The notes: a model not told the origin generated them from the letters alone. Positions 8,666 through 18,763 are shown, counted from the stretch's first letter. The stretch: 64,000 nucleotides of DNA from CAYPXJ01 sp964414595 (GCA_964414595.1 CAYPXJ010000002.1:28257-92256), one strand, 5' to 3'. A program made the numbers and translations.

Positions 8666-9913
8666 ATGACAGAAAAAAGTTCATACCGTCCTAAAGTTCT
8701 GATGTTGATGACGCACCTAGGGTATGGCGGTGCGGAAACCTCGTTTATTCGCCTGGCAAACTTTCTTTCAACCAGGATGGATGTTCGTGTAGCTTTATTC
8801 ACAGAAAATTATGGTTCGCTCGGTTACTCACTTGGCCATGAAGCATTGCAGCCGCCCATCACGATGCTCAGTGATTCAGTGAAAAACTTTTTTCAGCGTT
8901 GGTGGCAGCGCATCACCACCTTGCGGCGGCTTAAAAAACAGCACGATGTGTGCATCAGTTTTTTATCGGGACCCAACCTGTTAAATGTCTTGGCAGGCGT
9001 GAACAATAAAACCATCATCTCATTACGCGGGCCGCGGGCACATGATGCCAATGCCATGGGCCTTAAGCGGCGTATTTTCCAACATCTGTTAGACCCGCTC
9101 ATTCTCAATTTTGCGGCAAAAATTGTTCCGGTTTCTTCTGGGTTATGCAACGAAGTTCACCAGTTAGGTGGGCCTTGGAACCTCTCGAAAGTCACCGTCA
9201 TTCCACCGTTTATTTTTGCACAAACTAACTTTAGCCGCGCGCTGGAAGTGCCTCCAGAACATTTTATTGGGCTCAAAGGTCAACCCGTGATCGTTGCAGC
9301 AGGCCGTGTTTCTGTTGAAAAAAACTTTCAGCATCTCATCCGTGTATTTACTCGTGTAGCACAAAACGTACCGGGAGCTAAACTTTTACTGATTGGAGAT
9401 GGACCCATGTTGCCGGCCCTGCAGCAGCAATGTACTGAGGCTGGGTTAGCGATGGATGATCCCACTCCAGGCAAAACCTCTGTGCTGTTTGCTGGATACC
9501 AAAAAAATCCCCTACAGTTTATGACGCTGGGGCGTGTGTTTGCCTTGCCATCGGGCACCGAGGGTGTGCCCAATATTTTACTGGAGGCTATGTGCGCCGG
9601 CACGCCAGTCATCGCAGCGGATGCGGCCTGGGGTGCCCGTTCCATACTTACGCATGATAATCTTTATAAGAAAAAGCCTTATCCTCTTGATCGCGTTTAT
9701 GAAGCTGAATATGGGCTTTTGTTGCCGCGTATTGATAATCCACGCTACGACGAGGAATGGATACGAGCGCTGACTGATGCCTTGCAAAAGGATAGCTTGA
9801 GTGCACATTATGTCGAAAAAGCGCGTCAGCGCGTGCTGGATTATGACTGGGATGTGGTTGCACCGCGCTGGTTAGCGGTAATTCACGATCTTCTCAAAAG
9901 TACCAAGCCATGA
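8666..9913 (+). CDS. Glycosyltransferase, GT4 family
   Basis: 415 residues. The N-terminus has 'VLMLMTHLGYGGAETSFIRLANFL', the canonical GT4 GGAE opening. The C-terminal domain has 'VAAGRVSVEKNFQHLIRVF' and 'FALPSGTEGVPNILLEAMCAGTPVIA', with the E-x7-E motif that contacts the donor nucleotide sugar. It should build the repeat unit on the cytoplasmic side. The stop overlaps the next gene by ATGA (9910-9913), and that gene overlaps the following one the same way, so 8666-12983 is one tight operon. Confidence 0.9.
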   Translation: MTEKSSYRPKVLMLMTHLGYGGAETSFIRLANFLSTRMDVRVALFTENYGSLGYSLGHEALQPPITMLSDSVKNFFQRWWQRITTLRRLKKQHDVCISFLSGPNLLNVLAGVNNKTIISLRGPRAHDANAMGLKRRIFQHLLDPLILNFAAKIVPVSSGLCNEVHQLGGPWNLSKVTVIPPFIFAQTNFSRALEVPPEHFIGLKGQPVIVAAGRVSVEKNFQHLIRVFTRVAQNVPGAKLLLIGDGPMLPALQQQCTEAGLAMDDPTPGKTSVLFAGYQKNPLQFMTLGRVFALPSGTEGVPNILLEAMCAGTPVIAADAAWGARSILTHDNLYKKKPYPLDRVYEAEYGLLLPRIDNPRYDEEWIRALTDALQKDSLSAHYVEKARQRVLDYDWDVVAPRWLAVIHDLLKSTKP

Positions 9914-11859
9914 AATACCGCCCTGAAATTGATGGCTTACGCGCTTTGGCGGTGATACCCGTCATTCTATTTCATGGCGGGTCGAATATTTTCAGTGGCG
10001 GCTTTTTGGGCGTGGATATCTTTTTTGTGATCTCCGGCTATTTGATTACAGGGATTATTCTTGAAGAATTATCGCAGGGTCGTTTTTCGCTGAAGCATTT
10101 TTATGCCCGCCGGGCGCGACGAATTTTACCGGCACTTTTTTGTGTCATACTAGTGTGTATTCCCTTTGCTTGGGTTTGGATGTTGCCTTCGCAATATCAG
10201 GATTTTTCGCGCAGTTTGCTTGCCGTGATTGGTTTTGTTTCCAATATATTTTTCTGGCAGCAAAGTGGTTATTTTGCGGCCGCCGCCGAAGAGAAACCTT
10301 TGCTCCACACTTGGAGCCTGGCGGTTGAAGAACAATTCTACTTACTATTCCCGCTGGTGTTATGGCTCGTATGGAAATATGGCAAACGGCAGACCTATCT
10401 GTGGGTTGGCCTAGCTGCTCTCGCCAGCCTTATGTTGAGTGAATATGCCTCGCGCTACCATGTCAACGCCAACTTCTTTTTGTTACCCACTCGCGCCTGG
10501 GAATTAATGATCGGCGCGCTTTGTGCGCTGGTTCACCATCAAACGCCTACGCAAAAAAATAATGTAGCGGCATCCCTTGGCCTAGGGTTCGTCGTCGTAG
10601 CGCTTATTACTTACAACGAATCGATGCGCCTGCCTTCCCTTTATTCTGCTTTACCGGTGGTTGGCACGGCGCTGATGCTGCTTTATGCCACGCAGAGAAC
10701 TTGGGTTGCAAAGCTGCTTTCAGTGCGAATCATGGTCGGCATTGGCCTTATCAGTTACAGCGCCTATTTGTGGCATCAGCCGTTATTTGCCTTTACCCGC
10801 ATTCGCACCTATCAAGAAATATCCCCCTTCATGGTGCTGGGGCTTACGCTTTTATCCCTCGCGCTGGCCGCCATCACATGGAAGTACGTTGAGCAGCCAT
10901 TTCGTAACAAGCAGCACTCACGATATGTACCTAATCGTCGTGCTTTGCCTCTGGCTCTTGTGACAGCCTTTCTATTGCTTGCCGCTGGAGCGCATGGCGG
11001 CTTCACCTCTCAGCACCAAAGCCATTGGGAAAAGCACGCCACACCGCAACAAATACGCGCCTATCAATTACTCGAAGAAGCAAAACAGCAACCCGCCTAT
11101 CATGATAACGATGATTGTGTTTTTCGCATCAAATCCCTGACCTCAGAAGTAGAGTCACGATTGCTTTCTTGCCACAAGAAATATGGCAAAGGGCTGGCGA
11201 TTCTTGGTGATTCACACGCGATGGATCTCTACTACATGCTGGAATCGCAATTGGAGCATCGAAAATTCGTGGCCGATTTTTCGCAAGGCAAATGCCGGGC
11301 TCACTCTCCGCTGCCTATCTGCGTTTATGATAAATTTCCGCATTTGATAAAAAACAACTCAGCACTTTTTGATACCATCATCTATGAGCAAGCGGGTTCG
11401 CACCTGTTGCTCGATAGCCATCAGCGAGAAATTGATAGCTCATTTTTCTCAGGCTTACCTTTGAATTCTGCTGTGCCTGATCTAGCGTTTAATGGCCCCT
11501 ATATAGACACGGTGATCGCTTATCTTCTGCCGTTCACGAAGCATAGCAAGGTCATCTGGCTAGGGCCACGTATAGAGCCACAAATCAATGAAAATGCCGT
11601 GATCCAATTTGGTTGCGATTATCCCTTTATGCTGCGACAAAATCAGGCCGAAACATTCCAGCAACTGGATCGCGCCATTCAATCTAAACTTTACGATATG
11701 CCTATCGTGTATTACTCACAAATTGATATGATAAAATTCGATATGGCCAAAGATTTTATTTCCTGCGACCGAACCTACTTTATGGATGGCGATCATTATA
11801 GTCCTGAGGGCGAACGCTCGTTTGGTCAGCGTATTCCGTCAACATTTTTAGCGCCATGA
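9910..11859 (+). CDS. OafA/YrhL-type acyltransferase with C-terminal SGNH domain
   Basis: 649 residues. The N-terminal 370 residues form a multi-helix acyltransferase-3 domain: 'YRPEIDGLRALAVIPVILFH' with the catalytic His, 'FLGVDIFFVISGYLIT', and 'ARRARRILPAL'. A linker leads to a periplasmic SGNH domain with 'AILGDSHAMDLYY' (nucleophile Ser) near residue 435 and 'DGDHYSPEGE' (Asp/His) near residue 635. Such fused enzymes O-acetylate surface sugars, the membrane domain handing the acetyl group to the SGNH domain. Start and stop both overlap the neighbours by ATGA. Confidence 0.92.
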   Translation: MKYRPEIDGLRALAVIPVILFHGGSNIFSGGFLGVDIFFVISGYLITGIILEELSQGRFSLKHFYARRARRILPALFCVILVCIPFAWVWMLPSQYQDFSRSLLAVIGFVSNIFFWQQSGYFAAAAEEKPLLHTWSLAVEEQFYLLFPLVLWLVWKYGKRQTYLWVGLAALASLMLSEYASRYHVNANFFLLPTRAWELMIGALCALVHHQTPTQKNNVAASLGLGFVVVALITYNESMRLPSLYSALPVVGTALMLLYATQRTWVAKLLSVRIMVGIGLISYSAYLWHQPLFAFTRIRTYQEISPFMVLGLTLLSLALAAITWKYVEQPFRNKQHSRYVPNRRALPLALVTAFLLLAAGAHGGFTSQHQSHWEKHATPQQIRAYQLLEEAKQQPAYHDNDDCVFRIKSLTSEVESRLLSCHKKYGKGLAILGDSHAMDLYYMLESQLEHRKFVADFSQGKCRAHSPLPICVYDKFPHLIKNNSALFDTIIYEQAGSHLLLDSHQREIDSSFFSGLPLNSAVPDLAFNGPYIDTVIAYLLPFTKHSKVIWLGPRIEPQINENAVIQFGCDYPFMLRQNQAETFQQLDRAIQSKLYDMPIVYYSQIDMIKFDMAKDFISCDRTYFMDGDHYSPEGERSFGQRIPSTFLAP

Positions 11860-12983
11860 ACCAACCCCAAAACAACACGCTACCTGTATTATATTTGGTT
11901 GATGGCTCGGTGGCCGTCACCGGCGCATTTATATCTGCGCGTAATATGGCGCGCGTGTTGAAAAATTCGATGCGCGTCGTACTTGTTCTGCCGCGTGAAA
12001 GTACGATTCCTGCTGAAGAGTTGAAAGATTTTTGGCGTGTCGACTATCTACCAATCGTGGGTTTATCCAAGAGGATCTCCCCGTTGCTTCGCTATGTTCC
12101 TTCGCTTTTTATCGCCTCGTGGCATTTGCTAAAGAGAATGAGAAACGATGGCGCTGATGCTTTGCTGCTGAATGATTTTTATTTGATGCATGGTGCCGTT
12201 CTGCGTCTATTTGGGTTTAAGGGAAAAATCATCTCATGGGTGCGGTGTGACCCAAAGCGCTTTGCCGGCTTTCTGGCACAGCCTATTCTTTGGCTGGCAG
12301 CAAATAGCGCTAATCACATAGTTGCTGTGTCCAACTATATTCGGTCGCTTTTACCGGCACATTTCTCGGTTCAGACGATCCACAATTGTTACCGCGGGAC
12401 ACCCCGAACACCAAGAGTTTGGCAGCCAGATGACATTAAAACCTTCGTCTATATTGGTAACTATATCTATGGCAAAGGTCAGGATATTGCACTGCAAGCT
12501 TTTGCTGTGGCGGCCAAAAACGATTCAACATTGCAGCTGGAATTTTACGGCGGCGATATGGGGCTTGAAAAAAATTGCCGCTTTCGCGAGCAGTTACAAG
12601 CACAGGCGCAACAGCTGTATATTTCCGATCGCGTATCGTTTCATGATTTTCATGCTGATACGTTTTCGATACTTGAGAGGGCTTTTGCCGCGCTAAATTT
12701 TTCCTTCTCCGAGTCGTTCTCGATGACGGTGCTGGAAGCTTCCGGCGTCGGCGTACCGGTGATTGCCACGGCTTCCGGTGGGCCGCAGGAAATTACGCAG
12801 GAGGGTATCACTGCCTATATTATTCCAGTCGGCGATGTGAATGCCGCAGCCGATCGCATGCTTACGTTGGCGAAAAACCCTGATCTCGCCGCGAAGATGG
12901 GCAAGGCTGGCGCAGTGCATGTACAGCAGCATTTTTCCGCTGATGCGCTTCGTTCTAAACTGCTTTCCATACTTACTTTATAA
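11856..12983 (+). CDS. Glycosyltransferase, GT4 family
   Basis: 375 residues. 'YLVDGSVAVTGAFISARNMARVL' opens the acceptor domain; 'FVYIGNYIYGKGQDIALQAF' and 'FSFSESFSMTVLEASGVGVPVIATASGGPQEI' form the donor site with the E-x7-E-like arrangement. It is the last gene of the polysaccharide locus before the ICE, joined to the acyltransferase by an ATGA overlap. No rho-independent terminator is visible after it; the next 86 bp lead directly into the displaced tRNA fragment. Confidence 0.9.
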   Translation: MNQPQNNTLPVLYLVDGSVAVTGAFISARNMARVLKNSMRVVLVLPRESTIPAEELKDFWRVDYLPIVGLSKRISPLLRYVPSLFIASWHLLKRMRNDGADALLLNDFYLMHGAVLRLFGFKGKIISWVRCDPKRFAGFLAQPILWLAANSANHIVAVSNYIRSLLPAHFSVQTIHNCYRGTPRTPRVWQPDDIKTFVYIGNYIYGKGQDIALQAFAVAAKNDSTLQLEFYGGDMGLEKNCRFREQLQAQAQQLYISDRVSFHDFHADTFSILERAFAALNFSFSESFSMTVLEASGVGVPVIATASGGPQEITQEGITAYIIPVGDVNAAADRMLTLAKNPDLAAKMGKAGAVHVQQHFSADALRSKLLSILTL

Positions 12984-13069
12984 TTCAAGCATAAATCAGC
13001 CCCAGCCATGGGCTGCGTAACAAGTCTGATCTTCAGTTTGAGTAGATAGCGGGAAATTGGCTATGGGAT

Positions 13070-13116
13070 TGGTTGCGGGGGCTGGATTTGAACCAACGAC
13101 CTTCAGGTTATGAGCC
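13070..13116 (-). repeat. attL: displaced 3' half of initiator tRNA-fMet
   Basis: A 47-bp direct repeat of 51619-51665, 42 of 47 bases identical, including an identical 20-bp stretch at the inner end (13097-13116). Read on the minus strand it is the anticodon-loop side, variable loop, T-arm, acceptor strand and encoded CCA of tRNA-fMet, with no 5' half. The T-arm differs from the intact gene at five positions yet still folds. This is the host's original 3' half, pushed away by insertion of the ICE; it cannot make a tRNA. Confidence 0.93.
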
Positions 13117-13172
13117 CGCATACCCACATTCTATCCTATTGATATTTTAAGGGCTTTTTTAGGCGCGATATG

Positions 13173-13194
13173 TTTTGTGCGAGATTTTGTGCGA
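13173..13194 (+). repeat. Left integrase arm-type repeats
   Basis: Two direct copies of TTTTGTGCGA (13173-13182 and 13185-13194) lie 57-78 bp inside attL. The same word in the same orientation occurs three times just inside attR (51491-51519). Such flanking direct repeats are what the N-terminal domain of tyrosine integrases binds. Confidence 0.75.
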
Positions 13195-13235
13195 AAAATT
13201 TGCGCAGAAATCCGCTAATTAGGAAATCCAACCAA

Positions 13236-14408
13236 TTAGATATATTCTCTTCTTGTAACCTGAGCGATTAGTTTCCAAATTTTGTCGCTGCGCTGATTCA
13301 TGGGATTACGTAGATCAAGTTGTTCTTCCGCCCACCGTATCCATTGCTCCATTGTTTTGTCGCCTAGCTCTCTTGAGTCGTCCCTAGGCATTTGCTTTAA
13401 CTTTGACAGGAACCTACGGGCAGTTTCCACCTCTTGCCATATATTCGCCATATTGATGAAACATTGCCAGCGGTCATCTTCCTGTTTCCGATACCGCTCC
13501 TCCTCCAGGCGTTGTTGTCGCTTGATTTCTGATTGACGCTTTTCCTCTTCTTCTTGTTTTCTCCTTGCAACAAAAAGAGGAATTGCGGCAAGAATTGTTG
13601 CCACGATATCCGCTAACATATCTTCCATTGTATGATTGGAAGATTCTACCCACTCATGGCGCATATTCTCAGGCAGCCAGGTTCTTATCGTGAACACCAG
13701 GCAACCTGTGGGCACCAACTCACGCATGGTGGTTCTGTCTCTATAGAAAACTGACTCCTTTTCTTCTTCGGTGAGAGGTCTGTATATTTGTTTCAGCTTC
13801 TCTCGCATATTGAATTCCACCTCTTCTTGTTTGAATTCTACAGCCAGCCCTCCCCTATCATTTTGCTTTATCTTGCCGCCTTTTGCTTCCAGTGCATTAA
13901 ACAATCCTTGTAGGATAAGGTGGATGCGCTTATCGGTTCCAGTTAATTTCTCTGGTTTCCATATTTGTCGCCGCACAGGATCGAATTCCCTCCGATATTG
14001 CGCCCATTGGTTCTCATTTTCCTTAAGCCATTTTCCAATGATAGGATGTGGTTTCACCAGTCGCTTTGGTATATGAATACGCGGATTCTTAAGGCGCATC
14101 TCAGCTATCGCCGCTTTTACCTCTGGCCGCACCTTCTTATTTAATGAAGTGGCACGAATGTAAGCACCCTTTGGCGTATTTTCTTTCTGTGTCGGCAATT
14201 TTCGGGTCGTTACGTTATATCCCGCTGCTTTCTTTGCCCAATATCCACGTGCCGGATATGGCACGTTTAGACGGTCACAGATTTTCCGCAGACCGCTATC
14301 CGAAACCCCATACTGACCAGCGAGCTTACTCATGGGTGTCTGCCAGACCTGAACATATAATTCTTCACGGGTGACTAGTTTCCCTTTTGATGGTATCTCA
14401 GAATTCAT
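13236..14408 (-). CDS. Conserved protein with N-terminal HTH-like domain, function unknown
   Basis: 390 residues, start ATG at 14408 behind a good GGGAGG site. The N-terminal 60 residues read 'VTREELYVQVWQTPMSKLAGQYGVSDSGLRKICDRLNVPYPARGYWAKK', a helix-turn-helix-like pattern found in uncharacterised proteins of mobile elements (quoted in parts: LYVQVWQTPMSKLA, GVSDSGLRKIC, PARGYWAKK). A Lys/Arg/Glu-rich coiled coil lies near residues 270-330 ('RRKQEEEEKRQSEIKRQQRL'). No catalytic motif is visible. It is the first cargo gene at the left end, divergent from the helicase across 158 bp, and could regulate it; that is a guess. Confidence 0.75.
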   Translation of the reverse strand: MNSEIPSKGKLVTREELYVQVWQTPMSKLAGQYGVSDSGLRKICDRLNVPYPARGYWAKKAAGYNVTTRKLPTQKENTPKGAYIRATSLNKKVRPEVKAAIAEMRLKNPRIHIPKRLVKPHPIIGKWLKENENQWAQYRREFDPVRRQIWKPEKLTGTDKRIHLILQGLFNALEAKGGKIKQNDRGGLAVEFKQEEVEFNMREKLKQIYRPLTEEEKESVFYRDRTTMRELVPTGCLVFTIRTWLPENMRHEWVESSNHTMEDMLADIVATILAAIPLFVARRKQEEEEKRQSEIKRQQRLEEERYRKQEDDRWQCFINMANIWQEVETARRFLSKLKQMPRDDSRELGDKTMEQWIRWAEEQLDLRNPMNQRSDKIWKLIAQVTRREYI

Positions 14409-14471
14409 GTAGCCTCCCCTTGTCTTCTTTGCTAATCAAACTTCTCTATTATCAATAGATTAAAAGAAATA

Positions 14472-14499
14472 TTGGCAAGGTATTAGCATCCTTTATTAT
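14472..14499 (+). promoter_or_regulatory. Candidate sigma-70-type promoter for the helicase gene
   Basis: TTGGCA (14472-14477), a 16-bp spacer and TATTAT (14494-14499) stand about 70 bp upstream of the helicase ATG, in the divergent intergenic region. This is a visual match only. Confidence 0.35.
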
Positions 14500-14566
14500 A
14501 TACGCAAGATTTGCCTGAGTATTTATCAGCGACGCTAAAAAAACTTAGAATCAGAATGAGATACCA

Positions 14567-17500
14567 ATGCAGAATGTAGTTAAAATGCCTAAGCCTCAAA
14601 TCTTCGAGCATGGCGCTGCATTTTTGAAAGATTTGACCCGATATTACATGGATTTTCTGGAAACAGATTTCCATAAGAGGCCTCTACCTAAAAGATATAT
14701 AAGGATCAGAGACTCAAAAGGTCATCTTACCGGCATAAATCTTAGAAAATATGAGAATTGCCGTAAAGCTATCTGGAGATTTTTTACGGAAGAAGGAACT
14801 GAAAACTCTAATTTAGAAATAAGGAGGGGTCAGTACAAATCCCGAATTAAAACCAGTCTAAAGAACTTCATCGATAATAATATTGAAGAACTTAAAGAAG
14901 ACACTCTAAACGAGACAATAACCCAGGCTGTTAAAGACTTTAGGGAACATAAAAAGAAGTACCGTGACGATTGGGATAACTTCTATGAAGAAAGCCTCGA
15001 AACAATCCGAAATCTTGTTTTAAGAAATATTATAAGACCGCTTTCTGAGGTACTTGAGAAGCCGCTTATTGAAGAAAAGTCATTAGGCCTGGAAACGATT
15101 TTTGAGCTCGAAGACGATCTAATCGATCTGCTTTGTTCAGATATAAATGAAAGTATAGATAAGTCTCTCATCCAGTTTTTTACAAAAAACCAAGCAGAAG
15201 AAATTACCAAGTATCTCAAAGACCTTCTGCAACGAGACGTACTGGTAGATAAGCTAAAGGCATTTTTTGAAAATTTCAGCTCCAGTGATCTCTTCTTAGA
15301 ATTTAATGAAATATTTGAGAACAACCGCTTAAACGATAAGGAAGATATTTACCTCTATTTTTGTGACATCAATTTTAGCAAGCGAACATATCCTCTCTTT
15401 TATTTTCCCATACAAATTGAAAAGCAGATTGATAAGTTCGTCATGCATTTCGATCCGCATATCCTTATTAATAAGAAAGCCATCGAATATATTGTCCAAG
15501 AATATAATAAAGAAGCGCAGAAAACAGGTGGAATTAATAGCCTGAAAGATAGAATTCTCTACGCTACATCAGAGGAAGAAAAGAGAATTTGTGACCACTT
15601 GCAGCCTATTGTCTCTGATATTGCCTCTCATTTTTCTTTGTCCGATACATTAAATCTCGAAGATGAAAAGCCTTCTCAACAAAAGTCACTATACGCAAAT
15701 ATAACGAATGATATTTATTTTTGCCTTTTTGATAGATCGGACGAAGCATTAGTTAATGATTACGAGGAACTACTTCAGTTAATTGAAGAAGGTGACAATC
15801 CTCTTTCAGAGATTTTTATTAACCTTATAAATGGCTACATCGTTGATGATCCTGTTTCCTATACCAGCGAAGTCGAAAGCGAATGGGATGCCAGGAATAT
15901 TTCTGAACGATTGGTTTATGATTCTCCCATTCCTTTAAATGAAGAACAAAAAAAGATTCTAAGCGCACTTCAAAAAGAAGGATGCAGGTACATAGCTGTG
16001 CAAGGCCCTCCAGGGACAGGAAAGAGCCACACAATTACAGCCATAGCCTTTGATGCCATTATACGTAATAACTCAGTTCTTATTCTGTCTGACAAGAAGG
16101 AGGCGCTTGATGTAGTGGAAGACAAAATCGTTGATACGATTAATAAAGTCCGTATTTCAGATGATTTTCAGAACCCTATCCTAAGACTCGATAAGCGTAA
16201 CTTCGGCAAAATTATTACGGCTTCCTCACTTACGAAAATTAAAGACCATTACAAAGCCTCCAAGCAAAAAGAAGATGAGGTTGAGGCTCTACTCAAGGAA
16301 AAACAAGTTTCACTGCAAGAAGCCATCTCCCATACAATTTCTCAATATGAGTCTGTTGATCTCAAAGGAATTAAGGAATTCCTCGATCTTGAAACAGCAG
16401 TGGGAAAGAAAGTAGATTTAAAAAAGCTAAAAACAACCAAAGACTGGTCGGCCATCTCCTTGGCGCTGACTAACTTCTTTGTTTGTATTGGGCAGCACCA
16501 GAATAACCAAAATTATCTATTCTTGGTCGATACTCTTCTAAAAGAGCATAAAAACTGGTTTGACGAAGGCATTTCTACCACCATACAGATTTTTCGACTA
16601 GCTGCTGAGATGAATCAGGAGGGTTATGGTGACCAGTTATCGGTTTTGCTGAATATCACAGAGGAAACGGAAGGTACCTTACAGGATTATATTCATCAGT
16701 ATAAGTTGCTGACCTCAGGCTTCTTTAAAGGCTTCTTCAGAAAAGCGGAGATAAAACAGTTAGAGATTCAGCTAAATTCCTCACTTGAACTAAGAAGGTT
16801 CGTTACATTCGCAGAAGATTTAAGGCTCTTGGAGAAAGCATATTTCTGTATATCAGAAATAAAATACCGACTGCGTGAGATAGGCGAAAATCATTTTCTG
16901 GAATTCTGTCGCATTCTCACGCATCCCGACTGCCCGGATATAGCATTGCTTGACCAGCTTTCCCCAATCCAAGAGTTTATCAAACTGAACGGGAAGTTGC
17001 CCAAGCCCTTGCTTAATAAACTGAAAATGGATTTCAGCATTCAGGGGGCAAAAGATAAAGAGGCCATCCTAAAATCTTTAAATGCCATTAACCTGCTGCG
17101 TTCCTATGAAGATGCAGAGCAAAAATACATGCGCCTTTTTGGGGAAATTCCTGATGTAAGTTACTCCGACGTATGCCATCAAATGGAGAAGTTGCAGACC
17201 ACTAAAATGGCAAACCTTATTGATAAGAGGGTTATCGATTTTGTAGAGGGCAGCAGATCTACGGCACAAACACTTAAAAAGATCATATCCAAGAAGCAAA
17301 AATTTCCACGTGTTGAGTTTGAAAAAATCAAAGAAGCATTTCCGTGTATCATCGCAGGAATACGTGATTACGCGGAGTATATTCCTTTAGAAAGGGAATT
17401 ATTTGACGTCGTAATCATCGACGAAGCTTCTCAGGTAAGTATTGCACAGGCCTTTCCTGCAATTCTTAGAGCCAAGAAAATTATTGTGCTGGGGGATAAC

Positions 17501-18763
17501 AAACAGTTCAGTAACGTAAAAACATCGAATGCCAGCAATGTAATAAATCACCGCTACATGAACGATATTAAGGCAAGCTTCCTTAGCCATATATCCGCCG
17601 ATGCTGCAAAATTAGAACGGATTCAGCAATTTAATATCAAAACATCCATACTCGAGTTCTTTCAACATATTGCTAACTATCACGATATGCTGAGAAAGCA
17701 TTTCCGTGGGTACAGAGAGTTAATTTCTTTCTCCAGCCGATGGTTCTATGACGGAAATCTTCAGGCAATCAAAATTCGTGGAAAACCCATAGATGAGGTC
17801 ATAAAATTTACTATCCTTCAACATGATAAGAAACTGGAAGTTTCGGAAAGAGCAAACACAAATCCATTTGAAGCAGAATTCATAATTAAGGAGCTGGAGA
17901 ATATTTTAGAGGGTGAAAACCCACCTAGCGTGGGAGTTATTACTCCTTTTACAAATCAGCAAAAGTATATTGCCACTGAAATATCAAAATCGGATTACGC
18001 AGATGACATCTATTCTAAACTTAAACTTAAAGTAATGACGTTTGACACATGCCAGGGCGAAGAGCGGGATATTATTTTCTACTCAATGGTTGCCTCTCCT
18101 ATATCTGACAGGACAAACTATATATTCGCCAGTGACTTAAAACACGACAATGATGATGAGAAAAAAATACGGTTACAACGCCTGAACGTTGGGTTTAGCC
18201 GGGCAAAAGAGTGCATACATTTTATCCTTAGTAAACCTCTTGAAGAATTCAGCGGTTCTATAAGTACTGCCCTTAAACACTATCAGAAACAGCTGGAAGT
18301 GGGGAGAGAACAACCCTCCGAAGCTGATGTTGATCCCTCATCTCCTATGGAGAAGAAAGTGCTGGAGTGGATTAAGGATACAAGCTTCTATCAGGCTAAT
18401 ACAGATTACCTTAATCTCCATGCTCAATTTCCGATCGGAGAATATTTAAAACAACTGGATAATGGTTACAAACACCCCAGCTATCGTTGTGACTTTCTTC
18501 TGCAATATTTAAAGGAGGGAAAGCCACTCAATATCATCATTGAATATGATGGCTTTAAAGAGCACTTTACTGATTGGGATGATGTCAACGAACTGAATTA
18601 CCAAAATTATTATAAAGCTGCCGATGTAGAGAGAGAAAAAATACTGGAAAGCTACGGCTATAAGTTTATCCGAATCAATCGTTTCAACCTTGGTGATGAT
18701 CCCGTAGTTACACTTTCAAAACGATTAGAAAATCTCGTAAAAAAAAAACTCAATAACACTTGA
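14567..18763 (+). CDS. Very large SF1 (Upf1/Dna2-like) helicase with C-terminal PD-(D/E)xK-like nuclease
   Basis: 1398 residues. The first 450 residues are charged, helical and unassigned. The helicase core has Walker A 'GPPGTGKSHT' near 480, Walker B 'VVIIDEASQ' near 950, motif III-like 'IIVLGDNKQFS' and motifs V/VI in 'VMTFDTCQGEERDIIFYS' and 'RLNVGFSRAKE' near 1200. About 450 residues, partly coiled, separate motifs Ia and II. The tail has 'YRCDFLLQYL' and 'NIIIEYDGFKEH' near 1308-1330, an Asp...Glu-x-Asp pattern of a Vsr/DUF559-like nuclease. The combination suggests a DNA-targeting defence effector. The frame ends just after an A10 run; the zinc-ribbon reading frame that follows looks like its natural C-terminus. 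Codon use is much more AT-rich than in the trb genes. Confidence 0.85.
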   Translation: MQNVVKMPKPQIFEHGAAFLKDLTRYYMDFLETDFHKRPLPKRYIRIRDSKGHLTGINLRKYENCRKAIWRFFTEEGTENSNLEIRRGQYKSRIKTSLKNFIDNNIEELKEDTLNETITQAVKDFREHKKKYRDDWDNFYEESLETIRNLVLRNIIRPLSEVLEKPLIEEKSLGLETIFELEDDLIDLLCSDINESIDKSLIQFFTKNQAEEITKYLKDLLQRDVLVDKLKAFFENFSSSDLFLEFNEIFENNRLNDKEDIYLYFCDINFSKRTYPLFYFPIQIEKQIDKFVMHFDPHILINKKAIEYIVQEYNKEAQKTGGINSLKDRILYATSEEEKRICDHLQPIVSDIASHFSLSDTLNLEDEKPSQQKSLYANITNDIYFCLFDRSDEALVNDYEELLQLIEEGDNPLSEIFINLINGYIVDDPVSYTSEVESEWDARNISERLVYDSPIPLNEEQKKILSALQKEGCRYIAVQGPPGTGKSHTITAIAFDAIIRNNSVLILSDKKEALDVVEDKIVDTINKVRISDDFQNPILRLDKRNFGKIITASSLTKIKDHYKASKQKEDEVEALLKEKQVSLQEAISHTISQYESVDLKGIKEFLDLETAVGKKVDLKKLKTTKDWSAISLALTNFFVCIGQHQNNQNYLFLVDTLLKEHKNWFDEGISTTIQIFRLAAEMNQEGYGDQLSVLLNITEETEGTLQDYIHQYKLLTSGFFKGFFRKAEIKQLEIQLNSSLELRRFVTFAEDLRLLEKAYFCISEIKYRLREIGENHFLEFCRILTHPDCPDIALLDQLSPIQEFIKLNGKLPKPLLNKLKMDFSIQGAKDKEAILKSLNAINLLRSYEDAEQKYMRLFGEIPDVSYSDVCHQMEKLQTTKMANLIDKRVIDFVEGSRSTAQTLKKIISKKQKFPRVEFEKIKEAFPCIIAGIRDYAEYIPLERELFDVVIIDEASQVSIAQAFPAILRAKKIIVLGDNKQFSNVKTSNASNVINHRYMNDIKASFLSHISADAAKLERIQQFNIKTSILEFFQHIANYHDMLRKHFRGYRELISFSSRWFYDGNLQAIKIRGKPIDEVIKFTILQHDKKLEVSERANTNPFEAEFIIKELENILEGENPPSVGVITPFTNQQKYIATEISKSDYADDIYSKLKLKVMTFDTCQGEERDIIFYSMVASPISDRTNYIFASDLKHDNDDEKKIRLQRLNVGFSRAKECIHFILSKPLEEFSGSISTALKHYQKQLEVGREQPSEADVDPSSPMEKKVLEWIKDTSFYQANTDYLNLHAQFPIGEYLKQLDNGYKHPSYRCDFLLQYLKEGKPLNIIIEYDGFKEHFTDWDDVNELNYQNYYKAADVEREKILESYGYKFIRINRFNLGDDPVVTLSKRLENLVKKKLNNT
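18739..18748 (+). other. A10 slippery run at the helicase/zinc-ribbon frame junction
   Basis: Ten consecutive A follow GT at the end of the helicase frame (Val-Lys-Lys-Lys, then eight bases on to Asn-Asn-Thr-stop). The downstream zinc-ribbon frame is +1 relative to the helicase and is open from 18741. Deletion of one A, or insertion of two, by RNA polymerase slippage would join the two frames. Confidence 0.8.

Noticed and set aside
12997..13015. CAGCCC/GGGCTG hairpin after the last polysaccharide gene as terminator
   Set aside because: No T run follows; stem is only 6 bp with a 7-bp loop.
13070..13116. A second tRNA-fMet gene
   Set aside because: Only the 3' half is present; no D-arm or 5' acceptor strand, so it is the displaced att fragment.
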